Below the pieces are notes generated by a model. It ran no database searches, had not been told where the DNA came from, and worked only from the letters and a program-made list of their open reading frames with translations. The position numbers and the translations under genes were made by a program. Shown here piece by piece: positions 24,114 through 33,449 of a DNA stretch of 64,000 nucleotides. This stretch comes from Morinoia aosen (taxonomy: Eukaryota > Arthropoda > Malacostraca > Amphipoda > Talitridae): assembly GCA_030386875.1 (NCBI GenBank), contig JASJYW010000026.1, positions 14,216,246 through 14,280,245 on the forward strand, written 5' to 3'. Each line of letters begins with the position of its first letter. Position 1 is the first letter of the stretch.

Positions 24114-24380
24114 TTTTTAAATTGTCACTCCTAGATCTTAGTGACTCAATTTATTTCAGTGTAAGCAAACCCCTTCAGAAGCGTCTTGAGAGCTGGTATC
24201 AAATCACCCATCACATCTTCCCAGAAAAAATTCACTATAACCATATTTTTAAATTGTCACTCCTAGATCTTAGTGACTCAATTTATTTCAGTGTAAGCAA
24301 ACCCCTTCAGAAGCGTCTTGAGAGCTGGTATCAAATCACCCATCACATCTTCCCAGAAAAAATTCACTATAACCATATTT
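24114..24380 (+). repeat. 132-bp module, copies 2 and 3 in tandem
   Basis: Two head-to-tail copies of the module at 20,897-21,031; AAATTGTCACTCC falls at 24,119 and 24,251, a 132-bp period. Both copies stay in the same open + strand frame (44 codons each). The upstream shared AATGGAGGTAATG starts at 24,089. The high identity suggests recent copying within the element. Confidence 0.88.
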
Positions 24381-24410
24381 ATCAATTTATTTGAAAATTT
24401 GATACCCACA

Positions 24411-24771
24411 AAAAAAAACTGATAAAAATGTTACTATAGAATAAAGTTTCTAGAACTCACTTGCTAAACAAGAAGTATTGCTGTAGTCAGGCACTGAACT
24501 TGTGGAGCTTAAGTCGTACAACTGAGAGCCATCACGCTTCTCTTCTTGCTTAACTACTCCTGTCACAAAAGAACACAGTGGTTAGAGGTCACCATACACA
24601 TAAACACTTGGTACAAAAACTCATTATACATATAGAGTATTTAAAATTAAATTTTCAAGCTCCGACTGCAGCAATTGGAATTAAACTGGAGAAAATCTTT
24701 CAAAGAAGAATGAAAATGATACAATACAGGGAATCAGTGGTGGCGCGATAGGTAGAATACTTGGATTGGAC
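24411..24771. repeat. 361-bp direct duplication, copy 2
   Basis: Second copy of 23,181-23,541. Its right end stops inside the SINE head at 24,771 and is followed within 6 bp by the fold-back element at 24,777. Confidence 0.92.
24461..24559 (-). CDS. Transposase exon 2, copy a (predicted)
   Basis: Identical to 23,231-23,329, including the acceptor and the GTGAGT donor at 24,459-24,460. In transcription order it comes first after exon 1. With its duplicate it forms a tandem cassette exon that could be used singly or twice without breaking the frame (33 extra residues if both). Confidence 0.55.
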
Positions 24772-24776
24772 AGGTC

Positions 24777-24998
24777 GGATCCTTTCCAGACAAGCCCCGC
24801 CACTCACGCAACACATAAGTTCACCCGCTCGTAACTTTCTACACAATGCACCTATCGACTTCAAGTTACTCTCAACCGAATAATGTTATAATGTTTTATT
24901 TGAGAGTAATTTGAAGTCGATAGGTGCATTATTTCCAAAGTTAGAAGTGGGTGAACTTATGTGCTGCATTAGTGGTGGGGCTTATCTGGAAAAGATCC
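24777..24998. mobile_element. Fold-back (hairpin) element, MITE-like
   Basis: A 222-bp near-palindrome. The left arm, 24,777-24,875, starts GGATCCTTTCCAGA; the right arm, 24,900-24,998, is its imperfect reverse complement ending TCTGGAAAAGATCC. The loop is about 24 nt. The arms differ at roughly one position in ten. No coding capacity. It may be a miniature inverted-repeat element inserted at or near the edge of the 361-bp duplication. Confidence 0.75.
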
Positions 24999-25195
24999 AG
25001 TGTCTCTTTTATTTTAACACGCAGACCAACATTCACCCTGACACACTTCACTTTTAATATTCTTATATTTATTATGAACCACTTCCGGTACTTCCGCTGG
25101 TTTTTCCAGCGGTAATGCCTGCATATTTCGTAAGAACTATAATAAATTTTTTGTTTCATCTTGTCCGAGCAAAATATTTGGTATGTTCTAGGTCA

Positions 25196-25275
25196 CTTAG
25201 TATCAGTGTTATATTATATTATCAATGTTATATTGATTATCAATGTTATATATCAATGTTATATTGAATAAGTAT
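25196..25275. repeat. Short TA-rich repeats (ATCAATGTTATATTG type)
   Basis: Four or so irregular copies of TATCAATGTTATAT in 80 bp, partly palindromic (TCAATGTTATATTGA). Confidence 0.6.
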
Positions 25276-25279
25276 TCAA

Positions 25280-27240
25280 TGTAGATAATTATTCATATGA
25301 GAGCATGATAATAGTGGCTTATTTTTTCGTTGATAATTTTTTTCGTTGACCATTTTATTGTTGAGCCCATCAAGATTGTAGAAAAATAAAGCCCGAAAAT
25401 GATACAGTTCGACGAAACAAATATTATGAGGAACAATAAAGTCAATATTATAAATAAAGTCAATATTATTAAAATAATAAAAAATTAAATAATTTAAAAT
25501 ACACAAAAATAGAGTTGTGCAAATACTTATGCCTATGCACTGTACATGTTAGGCTTCAATGTAACCTTGGTGAAAATTTCAACAGGTTACCAAAATTTCC
25601 AAACCAAACCAAACCAAAACTACCTCTTCATCAGAGACAGGGATGCTTAGAAATGATATTATTATTAAAGTATAGAATTTCACTTCATATCGAGAAGGAA
25701 CATATTAAAGGTAGCTATATTTTTATAGATAAGCTGAAGACAAGAAAATCCACTCATTTCATTACTGTATAACGGCGAACGAACATGTACCTACGTACTG
25801 GATTTATATCCTCGAGAACCGCTATTGATACTGAACATGTTTTTGCTTCCTATAAAAATTCCATGAATATGACGAAGGAATACTTTAGAGCCATTGAGAA
25901 CCTAAGACTGAAATCTAACTGAACTACAAAGCATTTTAGCTTCAGTTTACATATGATATATCATGTTAATTTCTACGATGAGACTCTAAAATAATACAAA
26001 CACTTTCATTTCAGCTGATGCTCGAAAGCCTCATACAAAAGAATAAATGCATTATTCGACACTGTTTGAAGCTATTCGGCAGAAGTATAGAACTGCTAAC
26101 AGAGTTCGTCGATGAATGTTCATCAAATCGAAATCTTCTGAATTTGATTCTATCTATTGGCCAAAGTTCCCTCCGTAAACAAAGAAGAGTCGCTACCAAC
26201 ATGCATAGCAGAATAAAAATAGTACGAATAATGAATATTTCTTAGGCTCACACTTTCCCCACTTACTCACAACCGTACAAACTACAAATCTTGGCTTTCC
26301 TGGCATTTGGATTCGGCAAACAAGCGAAACAGCTAACGCTGGTTCACCTCGACCGCATCATAGGCGTGGCGAAGGTTCCCGTACTCACCGGTATCACACG
26401 CATTCATACCGAACTTAAAACTAAAGACCACACCATACATACCCACTGGCACCCATGCGTCATGCTCTTGTTGCTGCATCAAATTCAGGCACCAACAATC
26501 GTCCTCCCATCCCTTCTATTCCGTGCAAACACAGCTGCTTCTTGATTGATATACCTCTGTCCCTCATAACTCTCGTCACCCTATTGCTCAAAACAAATTT
26601 TTGTCCCCTAGCACCCTTTTATTTTAATTTTTGGCTCACAATTTTTTTATGTCATTCAATGAATGTGACAAATCAGTCTTGAATCGCTTTAAAAAATATT
26701 CAACCATTAACGATCTTCCGTTCGACAGGGTGTAATTTCAATTTTATCTTTGCAAAATTAGAAACAAAATTTCTTTTTTACATGACAAACAGGTAATATA
26801 AGTTACTTTTAGTAGTCAGTTTAAAAATTTATATTAAAATATAGAATACGGGACAGTTGGTACACGGATCTGATGAAAAGAACAGAAAGGTTTGTAGAAC
26901 CTATACAGCAAGAATCTAATACTGGTTCTGACATATAACACAGAAATGCCAAAAGTCTGTTGGCAAAACATTTCATAGCTAATAGTATATGCACAATGTA
27001 AACCAAATCGATAGTTTGATGATAATCAATAGGTATGTATTCTCTTTAAGAGCACTTGATGATGCTTGTGAATATGTGAAAAAAGTTGATAAAATAATCA
27101 TTCTATCTGAATGTAATAAAAGCAGTCTTGCCACCGTCGACATAGCTCTATGAAAATGAATTATGATTCCATTTAGTTTGAACAAACTTCAATGCAAAAT
27201 ATCTATATATATATATTGAAATAGCGGACATCCAGGTTCC
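25280..27240. other. Intron 1 sequence, unassigned
   Basis: Mostly AT-rich. A richer stretch at about 26,255-26,600 has better base composition and short open frames, and 26,012-26,240 follows an acceptor-like TTCATTTCAG, but I recognise no family in either. A tract of FPNQTKPK-type frame near 25,590 is not convincing. No RNA gene seen. Confidence 0.4.
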
Positions 27241-27244
27241 ATTG

Positions 27245-27353
27245 TTGTCAAATGAAATTCGTATTCAGCTGGAAAATATTATTTTCTGTCGAGCTTTCGA
27301 AATTTTAAACAAATTTCGTTTTCAGGACAAGAGACTGAAGTTTTTGGAAGCAA
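27245..27353 (+). repeat. 109-bp inverted repeat arm, left
   Basis: Essentially identical to the reverse complement of 27,949-28,056. It contains CGAGCTTTCGAAATTT, a motif style common in Penelope-like terminal repeats. The two arms enclose the Penelope relic. Confidence 0.85.
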
Positions 27354-27379
27354 CCGTACAAACTACAACCGTATTTAAT

Positions 27380-27850
27380 TTAATTTAATAATTTAAATTC
27401 ATGTACATGTTAGGAACGTGTTATATGAACGTGTCAACAGGATACTCCGGCCATTCAATGTGCAAATAGCAAAGAAGTCAATTAACCTGATAGGAAGAAA
27501 TTTATCAAAAATTAAAGAAAAACAAGCACCTGAAGACCGTTGCGATGTAGGGTACAAATTAGGTTGTAAAAATTGTTAATAAGTGTATATCGGTGAAACT
27601 TGCAGGAATTTAAAAATCCGTGTCAATGAACATTGCCAAAATGTGGAAAAATAGCAAATTAATTCTTTAGTTTACTAACATGTTCTGGACACGGGTCACT
27701 AAATAGATTTTCAAAATTATTAAATTATATCTCAAAATTCCAACAAGAAAGAAAGAAGATACTTAGAAGCATTCTATTCCACAACTAATTCAAACTCCTA
27801 CAATAGATATCTCTAAATTCCGGATGTTTATAAACCACTCCTGAAATAAT
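27380..27850 (+). pseudogene. Penelope-like retroelement relic (GIY-YIG endonuclease end)
   Basis: Conceptual fragments in the + frames read GCDVGYKLGCKNC, then VYIGETCRNLKIRVNEHC, then RRYLEAFYSTTNSNSYNRY-like text. This order (Cys pair, YIGET-R-L--R--EH, then a late E-H/YIH-like block) is that of the C-terminal GIY-YIG endonuclease of Penelope-like elements. Several stops and frame changes show that it is dead. The reverse transcriptase part is not visible. It is flanked by inverted 109-bp arms, an arrangement known in this class. On the opposite strand 27,859-28,056 is open for 65 codons but I recognise nothing in it. Confidence 0.6.
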
Positions 27851-27948
27851 TACTGTGACTACTGCATGTTCCACCGATGTCCGCTTTCGTTTATCTTGTA
27901 TGTAATATCTTTCCCTTGTATCCAGGATACCTGCTTTGGCCATAACTT

Positions 27949-28056
27949 TGCTTCCAAAAACTTCAGTCTCTTGTCCTGAAAACGAAATTTGTTTAAAATT
28001 TCGAAAGCTCGACAGAAAATAATATTTTCCAGCTGAATACGAATTTCATTTGACAA
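27949..28056 (-). repeat. 109-bp inverted repeat arm, right
   Basis: Reverse complement of 27,245-27,353. The outer edges of both arms sit beside short TATATA runs (27,201-27,218 and 28,057-28,070), which may be the target region. Confidence 0.85.
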
Positions 28057-28249
28057 TATATATATATTTATAACACCTCAATGCTCTGAAAATCAAAATC
28101 ATCTTGAAAAAAAGAAAGAAAAATGGCTTCACGTTGATAAGCGCTTACCAATGCTAGGTCCTTCTTCTAAAGCTAAAAGAAAAAATCGGTCATAGGAGGT
28201 TACCACAAGTACCTAGGTGCGTTCTACAACAAAACAGAAAGACATCCCG

Positions 28250-30060
28250 AAAAATGTAGAAAGTAATAATGATCCATACTCATTCACCTAGAAACCTTAC
28301 CGCATCAAAAAATCAAAGCCCTACGATATGTACCAACTCAGTTATATTGCTTAAAAGAACGGCAGTTAAAATAAATACTCATTTGTCCTTACCCATGCCT
28401 TACACCTCAAAGCATCACCAAGAATTGAAAAAGTGCCACAAAAGCAGTTCAAAAAAGGGCTAAATAAATGATGTTTGTGTTCAGTTCAATGTCCGATCCA
28501 ACTAGCCAACATATATTATATACACCTAGCTACATTTCAAATGCTTGCCAATGACGACGTCATCGTAAAAGAACCTAGAAATTACCTAAATATCTCTCAT
28601 TTTATTCCTCATCGTTATCTTCGTAATGCAAAGTAACCACACTCCACAGAATATATCTATCATAGAATGACGGGCCTGGCTGCTGAATTCAGTTGCCTGG
28701 AATGCAATGTATGTGCGATTGTGCTTAGATGGAGATGTATGAATGTCGAAAATTTTCTTTTCTTTTTTTATCTTTGTTATTTTTCAATTTTTTCGTTTTC
28801 TGCACGTGTACCTACCCTTCCCTTGTAGAGGGAGAAAGCTCTCGCCTATACATACATATATCATTACATGTGCTCCGTAACAACGCAGCCACCGTAAAAA
28901 GGATAATATTATTGACCCACACTCGAAGTCTTGCCAATGCATAACTTCCCTCTGAATAAAAATAGATAAAAAGTACTGCAAAATAGGTCACGGGTGGTCA
29001 TTTTAAGAAGATATGTTGCGTAACAACAACACAGTTTTAGCAAAGAGAAATAGAAGATAAAAAGGATCCTCACTCATCAATCTTGGGACCCTTCCAGAGA
29101 ATTAAAGAAGAAAAGCACCACGTTATAAGTTACAAGCGAAAATTTCAAATGCGGCAGCATACGTAAATAATGCTCATTAGCATTTACCCATGCTTGATAC
29201 CTCAATAATTCCTTGCCAACAACAGCAGTGCAAAGAAAAAGGCCAAACAAACAATGCTTTTGGTCAGAGGCAAAGTCCGAACTAACTTGCTAGCATATAC
29301 CTATATAGGTATAATAGAATTTACACCTATAGCATATACCCATATAGGTATAATAATAATTTGAGGTATAATAAAATACCTCAACTGCTCGGTAACGATG
29401 TCATCACAAAAATATGAAAAACAATGATGATCCACACTCATCAACTATTTGAATATCTCAGATAATAAAATAATACAAAACACTAAGATAAAAATTACTA
29501 ACGAAGAATTCTCTATGTAAGAAAAGGAGCGAAAATAAAAAAAGCTCATTAGCTCTTACCCATGCCTGATACCTCTTTATTGCCAACAACAGCAGCGCAG
29601 AGAAAAAGGCAAAATGCTTGTCCTCAGTCCGAAGTCGAAATCAACTTGCTAGCATATACCTACAGTGGCTGCTCCCCAAATACTCGGCAACGATGTCATC
29701 GCAAAAGTGAAAAATAAAAACGATCTACACTCAATAACAGAGCGAACCTCTCAGAAAATAAAACAATACGGAGCACTACGATACTAGCCACTAACGATTA
29801 ATTCGAATGCTTTACAAAAATGACAGTGGAAATAAAAATGCTCATTAGCTGTCACCAACGATTGATTCTCGATTCTGCATAAATCTGGGAAATAATAATG
29901 ATCAACATTCATTACTATGGGAAACTCTCAGAAATTACAAGAATAAAAAGAAGTCACCAAGGGAGAATAATTTGAACTACTTTGCAAATACGGCAGCAAA
30001 AATAAAAAATTCTCGCTAGTCCTTAAAAAGCCTTACAGTTAAAATCATTTCAAAACAAGC
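28250..30060. repeat. Degenerate long tandem repeat (about 5 units)
   Basis: Recurring blocks in the same order: a GATCCACACTCATCAA-like segment (about 28,269, 29,064, 29,428, 29,720, 29,902), a GCTCATTAGCNNTTACCC segment (about 28,378, 29,172, 29,546, 29,840), GATACCTC with CTTGCCAACAACAGCAG (29,197, 29,567), and CGGNAACGATGTCATC (29,391, 29,687; diverged near 28,552). Unit length varies from about 180 to 370 bp with indels. Old and strongly diverged; no coding potential. Confidence 0.6.
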
Positions 30061-30414
30061 GCACGCAAAGAAGAAAGATTAACAAATAAACCAATAAATT
30101 GTCACTCCCTATAATTAGTTAAGAGTAACAATAATATTCCAAAGTCACAAAATATTGATCCGACCTCTAGTGAACGCATACACATCCTTGAGCGAAATAA
30201 TTCCCACGAACCAGCGCGGTATCTGCCTAGATAGTGTATTTTGATAGTATATTTCGACCGTGAGTCATTTATGACATCTTTTGTGATGCAACAGAGAACA
30301 CAAGGTTCATTTAGAGAAACGCTGTGACTAGTTGTATGCGGTTAGAAAATAGGCAATAGTCAGCGGTATTATAGAAGTCATTGTCCTAGGCATCTTCAAT
30401 TTTTTAAGGACAAG

Positions 30415-30600
30415 TTGGTACGGATCGAGGGTGGGGGTGAGAGCAGGATTGGAGGAGGAGGGAGATCAGGCAACACTCTGGCTGGCGCGAACTCTCTCAA
30501 CCAATCAAAGGCTTTGATCAGTAAGAAAGAGGGGTATAGGGTGATGGGAGGGAGGGGGGTTAGGAGATGCGACTGGCGCGAAGTTCAGGATATGAAACAT
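30415..30600. promoter_or_regulatory. GC/G-rich island with CCAAT and paired GGCGCGAA sites
   Basis: A G-rich patch in AT-rich surroundings. It has ACCAATCAAAG near 30,500 and two copies of CTGGCGCGAA (about 30,482 and 30,571) on either side. GGCGCGAA is the reverse complement of TTCGCGCC, an E2F-type site. It lies in intron 1 of the transposase gene, about 0.7 kb downstream of exon 1. A regulatory role is speculation. Confidence 0.3.
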
Positions 30601-31209
30601 TCCTGAAAACAGAAGCCGCGACCATGAATGCAAAAAATGCCTACATTTATTTACTGGAGAAAATATATTTCAAGGTCCTGGTGTAATAATTTCTATCACT
30701 ATTTCTTTAAGTTTTCCGATTGTATTCAATGTTATATTGTTATAATTACTCACTGTCAGATTAAGTTTGCAACACATGAAGTACCTAGTTAGCGAAAGCG
30801 CCTTTATTGTCTAAATCATTTTTGGGGAACTCATATTGTGGCTCAAGTTATATCCTCAATTTCTATTGAGTAAATTTCTGAGAACATGAACTGTGAGTTG
30901 ATGTTAGTAATAATGAATTAAGTTAGATTAACCATTTACAGCAGCCTCAAAATCTGTCAAATGACCAAGGTACCTAGAATGGTGTTTCTATCCTAGACAC
31001 TTTGCAAAAGCCATTCTCATCTCTAAAATATTTTATCATCATTTGTACGAGCTGCCTAAATTTCAACACCAATATACCTAACTAAGAAAAATACACCGTG
31101 TCAGTATATTTAATAATGAGTTCATCCAATAAACTCATAGTAATCAATTTCTAAATAACGAGTATAGTCTAGCGAGAAGTATATCTCAATAATGATGAAA
31201 GAAACTTAC

Positions 31210-31306
31210 CTTTATTTAATTGACGTCCTTCTTTCGCTTTCTGTAGCTCTTTTGAAATTTGCACAAGGAATTTTCCCCGACTAAAGGAGTCTCGTCTGCG
31301 GGACAT
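31210..31306 (-). CDS. Transposase exon 1 with start codon (predicted)
   Basis: ATG at 31,304-31,306 (minus strand) opens MSRRRDSFSRGKFLVQ, followed by ISKELQKAKEGRQLNK, and ends at a strong donor G|GTAAGT at 31,208-31,209, leaving 1 nt (phase 1). That phase fits exon 2. The 32-residue product is very basic, as expected for an N-terminal DNA-binding or nuclear-targeting part. The frame is open further upstream, but that extension runs into the TA/GT microsatellite and has no plausible start. Exon 1 lies 644 bp inside the right TIR, so the promoter probably sits in the right subterminal region. Confidence 0.6.
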
Positions 31307-31419
31307 GACTGTCTTGCGTCCACCACACAACACTGCTGCCTGGCTGCCAACCGACTGGTTGTGATTTCCAAATGGCGCTTCTTTTAACACGCCAACATCA
31401 GACTTTTGTGTTATGTATG

Positions 31420-31500
31420 TGTATATATATATGTGTATATATGTATGTGTATATATATACATATATGTATATATATATATGTATATATACATATATTAAG
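31420..31500. repeat. TA/GT microsatellite upstream of exon 1
   Basis: Runs of GTATATATAT and ATGTGTATAT. It lies about 115-195 bp upstream of the predicted start codon and could include TATA-like elements. Confidence 0.8.
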
Positions 31501-31739
31501 AGTGCTTTTACTCTGCAATTGCAGCTGCCGAGTTGCGCATTCCTAAATTTCTTACATTTTAGCACTCGAAATTTCATAGCCATTTTCAGCCACACAATTT
31601 GTTAATTTCATTGCATAATTTCAATATGCTATTTGCTAACTTTAAAGATATGAAAAATCCACTACATTGGCCGGCATTTTATTGATGGAGTAGAGACCCT
31701 ATGTGTACAGTCACTCGTGTAAGCTTAGCTGTGAACGTA

Positions 31740-31922
31740 TCCTGTGAGCCATTAGAAGGCCGTCGCATATGGACTTCTTCTACCAGTCGTATGGATGTGT
31801 TTAGATGCAGTTGGAAGAAGTAGTTCAAGACTCATAGACATCTTTTCGTGAACTTGAGGCTACGTGTCAGAAAGTAATGTTGTAGTTGACTATGAGTCGT
31901 AGACTACTATGGTAAAGTGTGG
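31740..31922 (-). repeat. Right subterminal repeats
   Basis: On the minus strand this end carries GTAGTCTATG, ATAGTAGTCTACGACTCATAG, GATGTCTATGAGTC and AGAAGAAGTCCATATGCG. The last matches the left-end AGAAGTAGTCCATATGCAG (about 11,991-12,009), also near 190 bp from the terminus. The two ends are therefore related over about 200 bp but diverged inside the 28-bp TIR. Confidence 0.55.
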
Positions 31923-31950
31923 CATAGACTACTAACGCTTTTTGGCCTTC
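31923..31950 (-). repeat. Right terminal inverted repeat
   Basis: Reverse complement begins GAAGGCCAAAAAGC and pairs with 11,807-11,834 over 28 bp with 2 mismatches. Confidence 0.88.
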
Positions 31951-31954
31951 AATT
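31951..31954. other. Target-site duplication AATT, right copy
   Basis: AATT followed by TTGGCCATTTCTAGCCC, exactly the continuation seen in the uninterrupted monomer at 32,906 onwards. Confidence 0.85.
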
Positions 31955-32859
31955 TTGGCCATTTCTAGCCCGAATGCGGTAAAAATCACGTCGTTTGCTG
32001 TTTCCCGTGGCGACATAGGCGGAAAGTACATATTTAGCCGTTTCCACGGTCGACAGAGCTAAAATGCGTGTTTTGGGCCATTCCTAGGCCGAATGCGGCG
32101 AAAATCACGTCGTTTGCTGTTTCCCGTGGCGACATAGGCAGAAAGTGCATATTTAGCCGTTTCCACGGTCGACAGAGCTTAAAATGCGTGTTTGGGCCAT
32201 TCCTAGGCCGAATGCGGCGAAAATCACGTGGTTTGCTGTTTCCCGTGGCGACATAGGCAGAAAGTGCATATTTAGCCGTTTCCACGGTTCGACAGAGCTA
32301 AAATGCGTGTTTTGGGCCATTCCTAGGCCGAATGCGGTGGAAAATCTTGTTGTTTGCTGTTTCCCGTGGCGACATAGGCGGAAAGTGCATATTTAGCCGT
32401 TTTCACGGTCGACAGAGCTAAAATGCGTGTTTTGGGCCATTCCTAGGCCGAATGCGGTGAAAATCACGTCGTTTGCTGTTTCCCGTGGCGACATAGGCGG
32501 AAAGTGCATATTTAGCCGATTCCACGGTCGACAGAGCTAAAATGCGTGTTTTGGGCCATTCCTAGGCCGAATGCGGTGGAAATCACGTCGTTTGCTGTTT
32601 CCCGTGGCGACATAGGCGGAAAGTGCAAATTTAGCCGGTTCCACGGGTCGACAGAGCTAAAATGCGTGTTTTGGGCCATTCCTAGGCCGAATGCGGTGAA
32701 AATCACGTCGTTTGCTGTTTCCCGTGGCGACATAGGCGGAAAGTGCATATTTAGCCGATTCCACGGTCGACAGGGCTAAAATGCGTGTTTTTGGCCATTC
32801 CTAGGCCGAATGCGGTGAAAATCACGTCGTTTGCTGTTTCCCGTGGCGACATAGGCGGA

Positions 32860-33010
32860 AAGTGCATATTTAGCCGATTCCACGGTCGACAGGGCTAAAA
32901 TGCGTAATTTTGGCCATTTCTAGCCCGAATGCGGTAAAAATCACGTCGTTTGCTGTTTCCCGTGGCGACATAGGCGGAAAGTACATATTTAGCCGTTTCC
33001 ACGGTCGACA
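32860..33010. other. Uninterrupted copy of the transposon target site
   Basis: The monomer reads ...GGGCTAAAATGCGT, a single AATT, then TTGGCCATTTCTAGCCC... Its left part matches the sequence before 11,806 and its right part, including the private variants TTTCTAGCCC and GGTAAAAATC, matches the sequence after 31,951. A third relative at about 34,446-34,500 has one extra T. Confidence 0.85.
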
Positions 33011-33449
33011 GAGCTAAAATGCGTGTTTTGGGCCATTCCTAGGCCGAATGCGGCGAAAATCACGTCGTTTGCTGTTTCCCGTGGCGACATAGGCAGAAAG
33101 TGCATATTTAGCCGTTTCCACGGTCGACAGAGCTAAAATGCGTGTTTTGGGCCATTCCTAGGCCGAATGCGGTGAAAATCACGTCGTTTGCTGTTTCTCG
33201 TGGCGACATAGGCGGAAAGTGCATATTTAGCCGATTCCACGGTCGACAGAGCTAAAATGCGTGTTTTGGGCCATTCCTAGGCCGAATGCGGTGGAAATCA
33301 CGTCGTTTGCTGTTTCCCGTGGCGACATAGGCGGAAAGTGCATATTTAGCCGATTCCACGGTCGACAGAGCTAAAATGCGTGTTTTGGGCCATTCCTAGG
33401 CCGAATGCGGTGAAAATCACGTCGTTTGCTGTTTCCCGTGGCGACATAG

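Larger units (their letters stand above)
11807..31950. mobile_element. 20.1-kb DNA transposon with TIRs, inserted in satellite; candidate Sola-like
   Basis: The non-satellite block is bounded on the left by a sequence starting GAAGGCCAAAAAGC and on the right by its reverse complement. The two ends match over 28 bp with 2 mismatches and are flanked by AATT on both sides. Satellite on both sides is in the same orientation, and the flanks joined without the block recreate the monomer seen at about 32,860-33,010. Inside are a leftward intron-containing transposase gene (exons between 31,306 and 18,283), a 231-bp satellite, subterminal repeats and several nested elements. The 4-bp target duplication plus this type of transposase fits the Sola superfamily best from what I know; the class is inference. 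The size is unusually large for a cut-and-paste element with one gene. No capsid, polymerase or envelope gene was seen. It looks structurally whole. Confidence 0.85.

Noticed and set aside
31307-31492. Start of the transposase at an upstream Met in the TA/GT microsatellite
   Set aside because: The YIYIYTY stretch is microsatellite translation; the ATG at 31,306 gives a basic N-terminus ending at a good donor.
11807-31950. Polinton or other large virus-like element
   Set aside because: No polymerase, integrase, protease or capsid-like frame; only a 4-bp target duplication and a single transposase gene.
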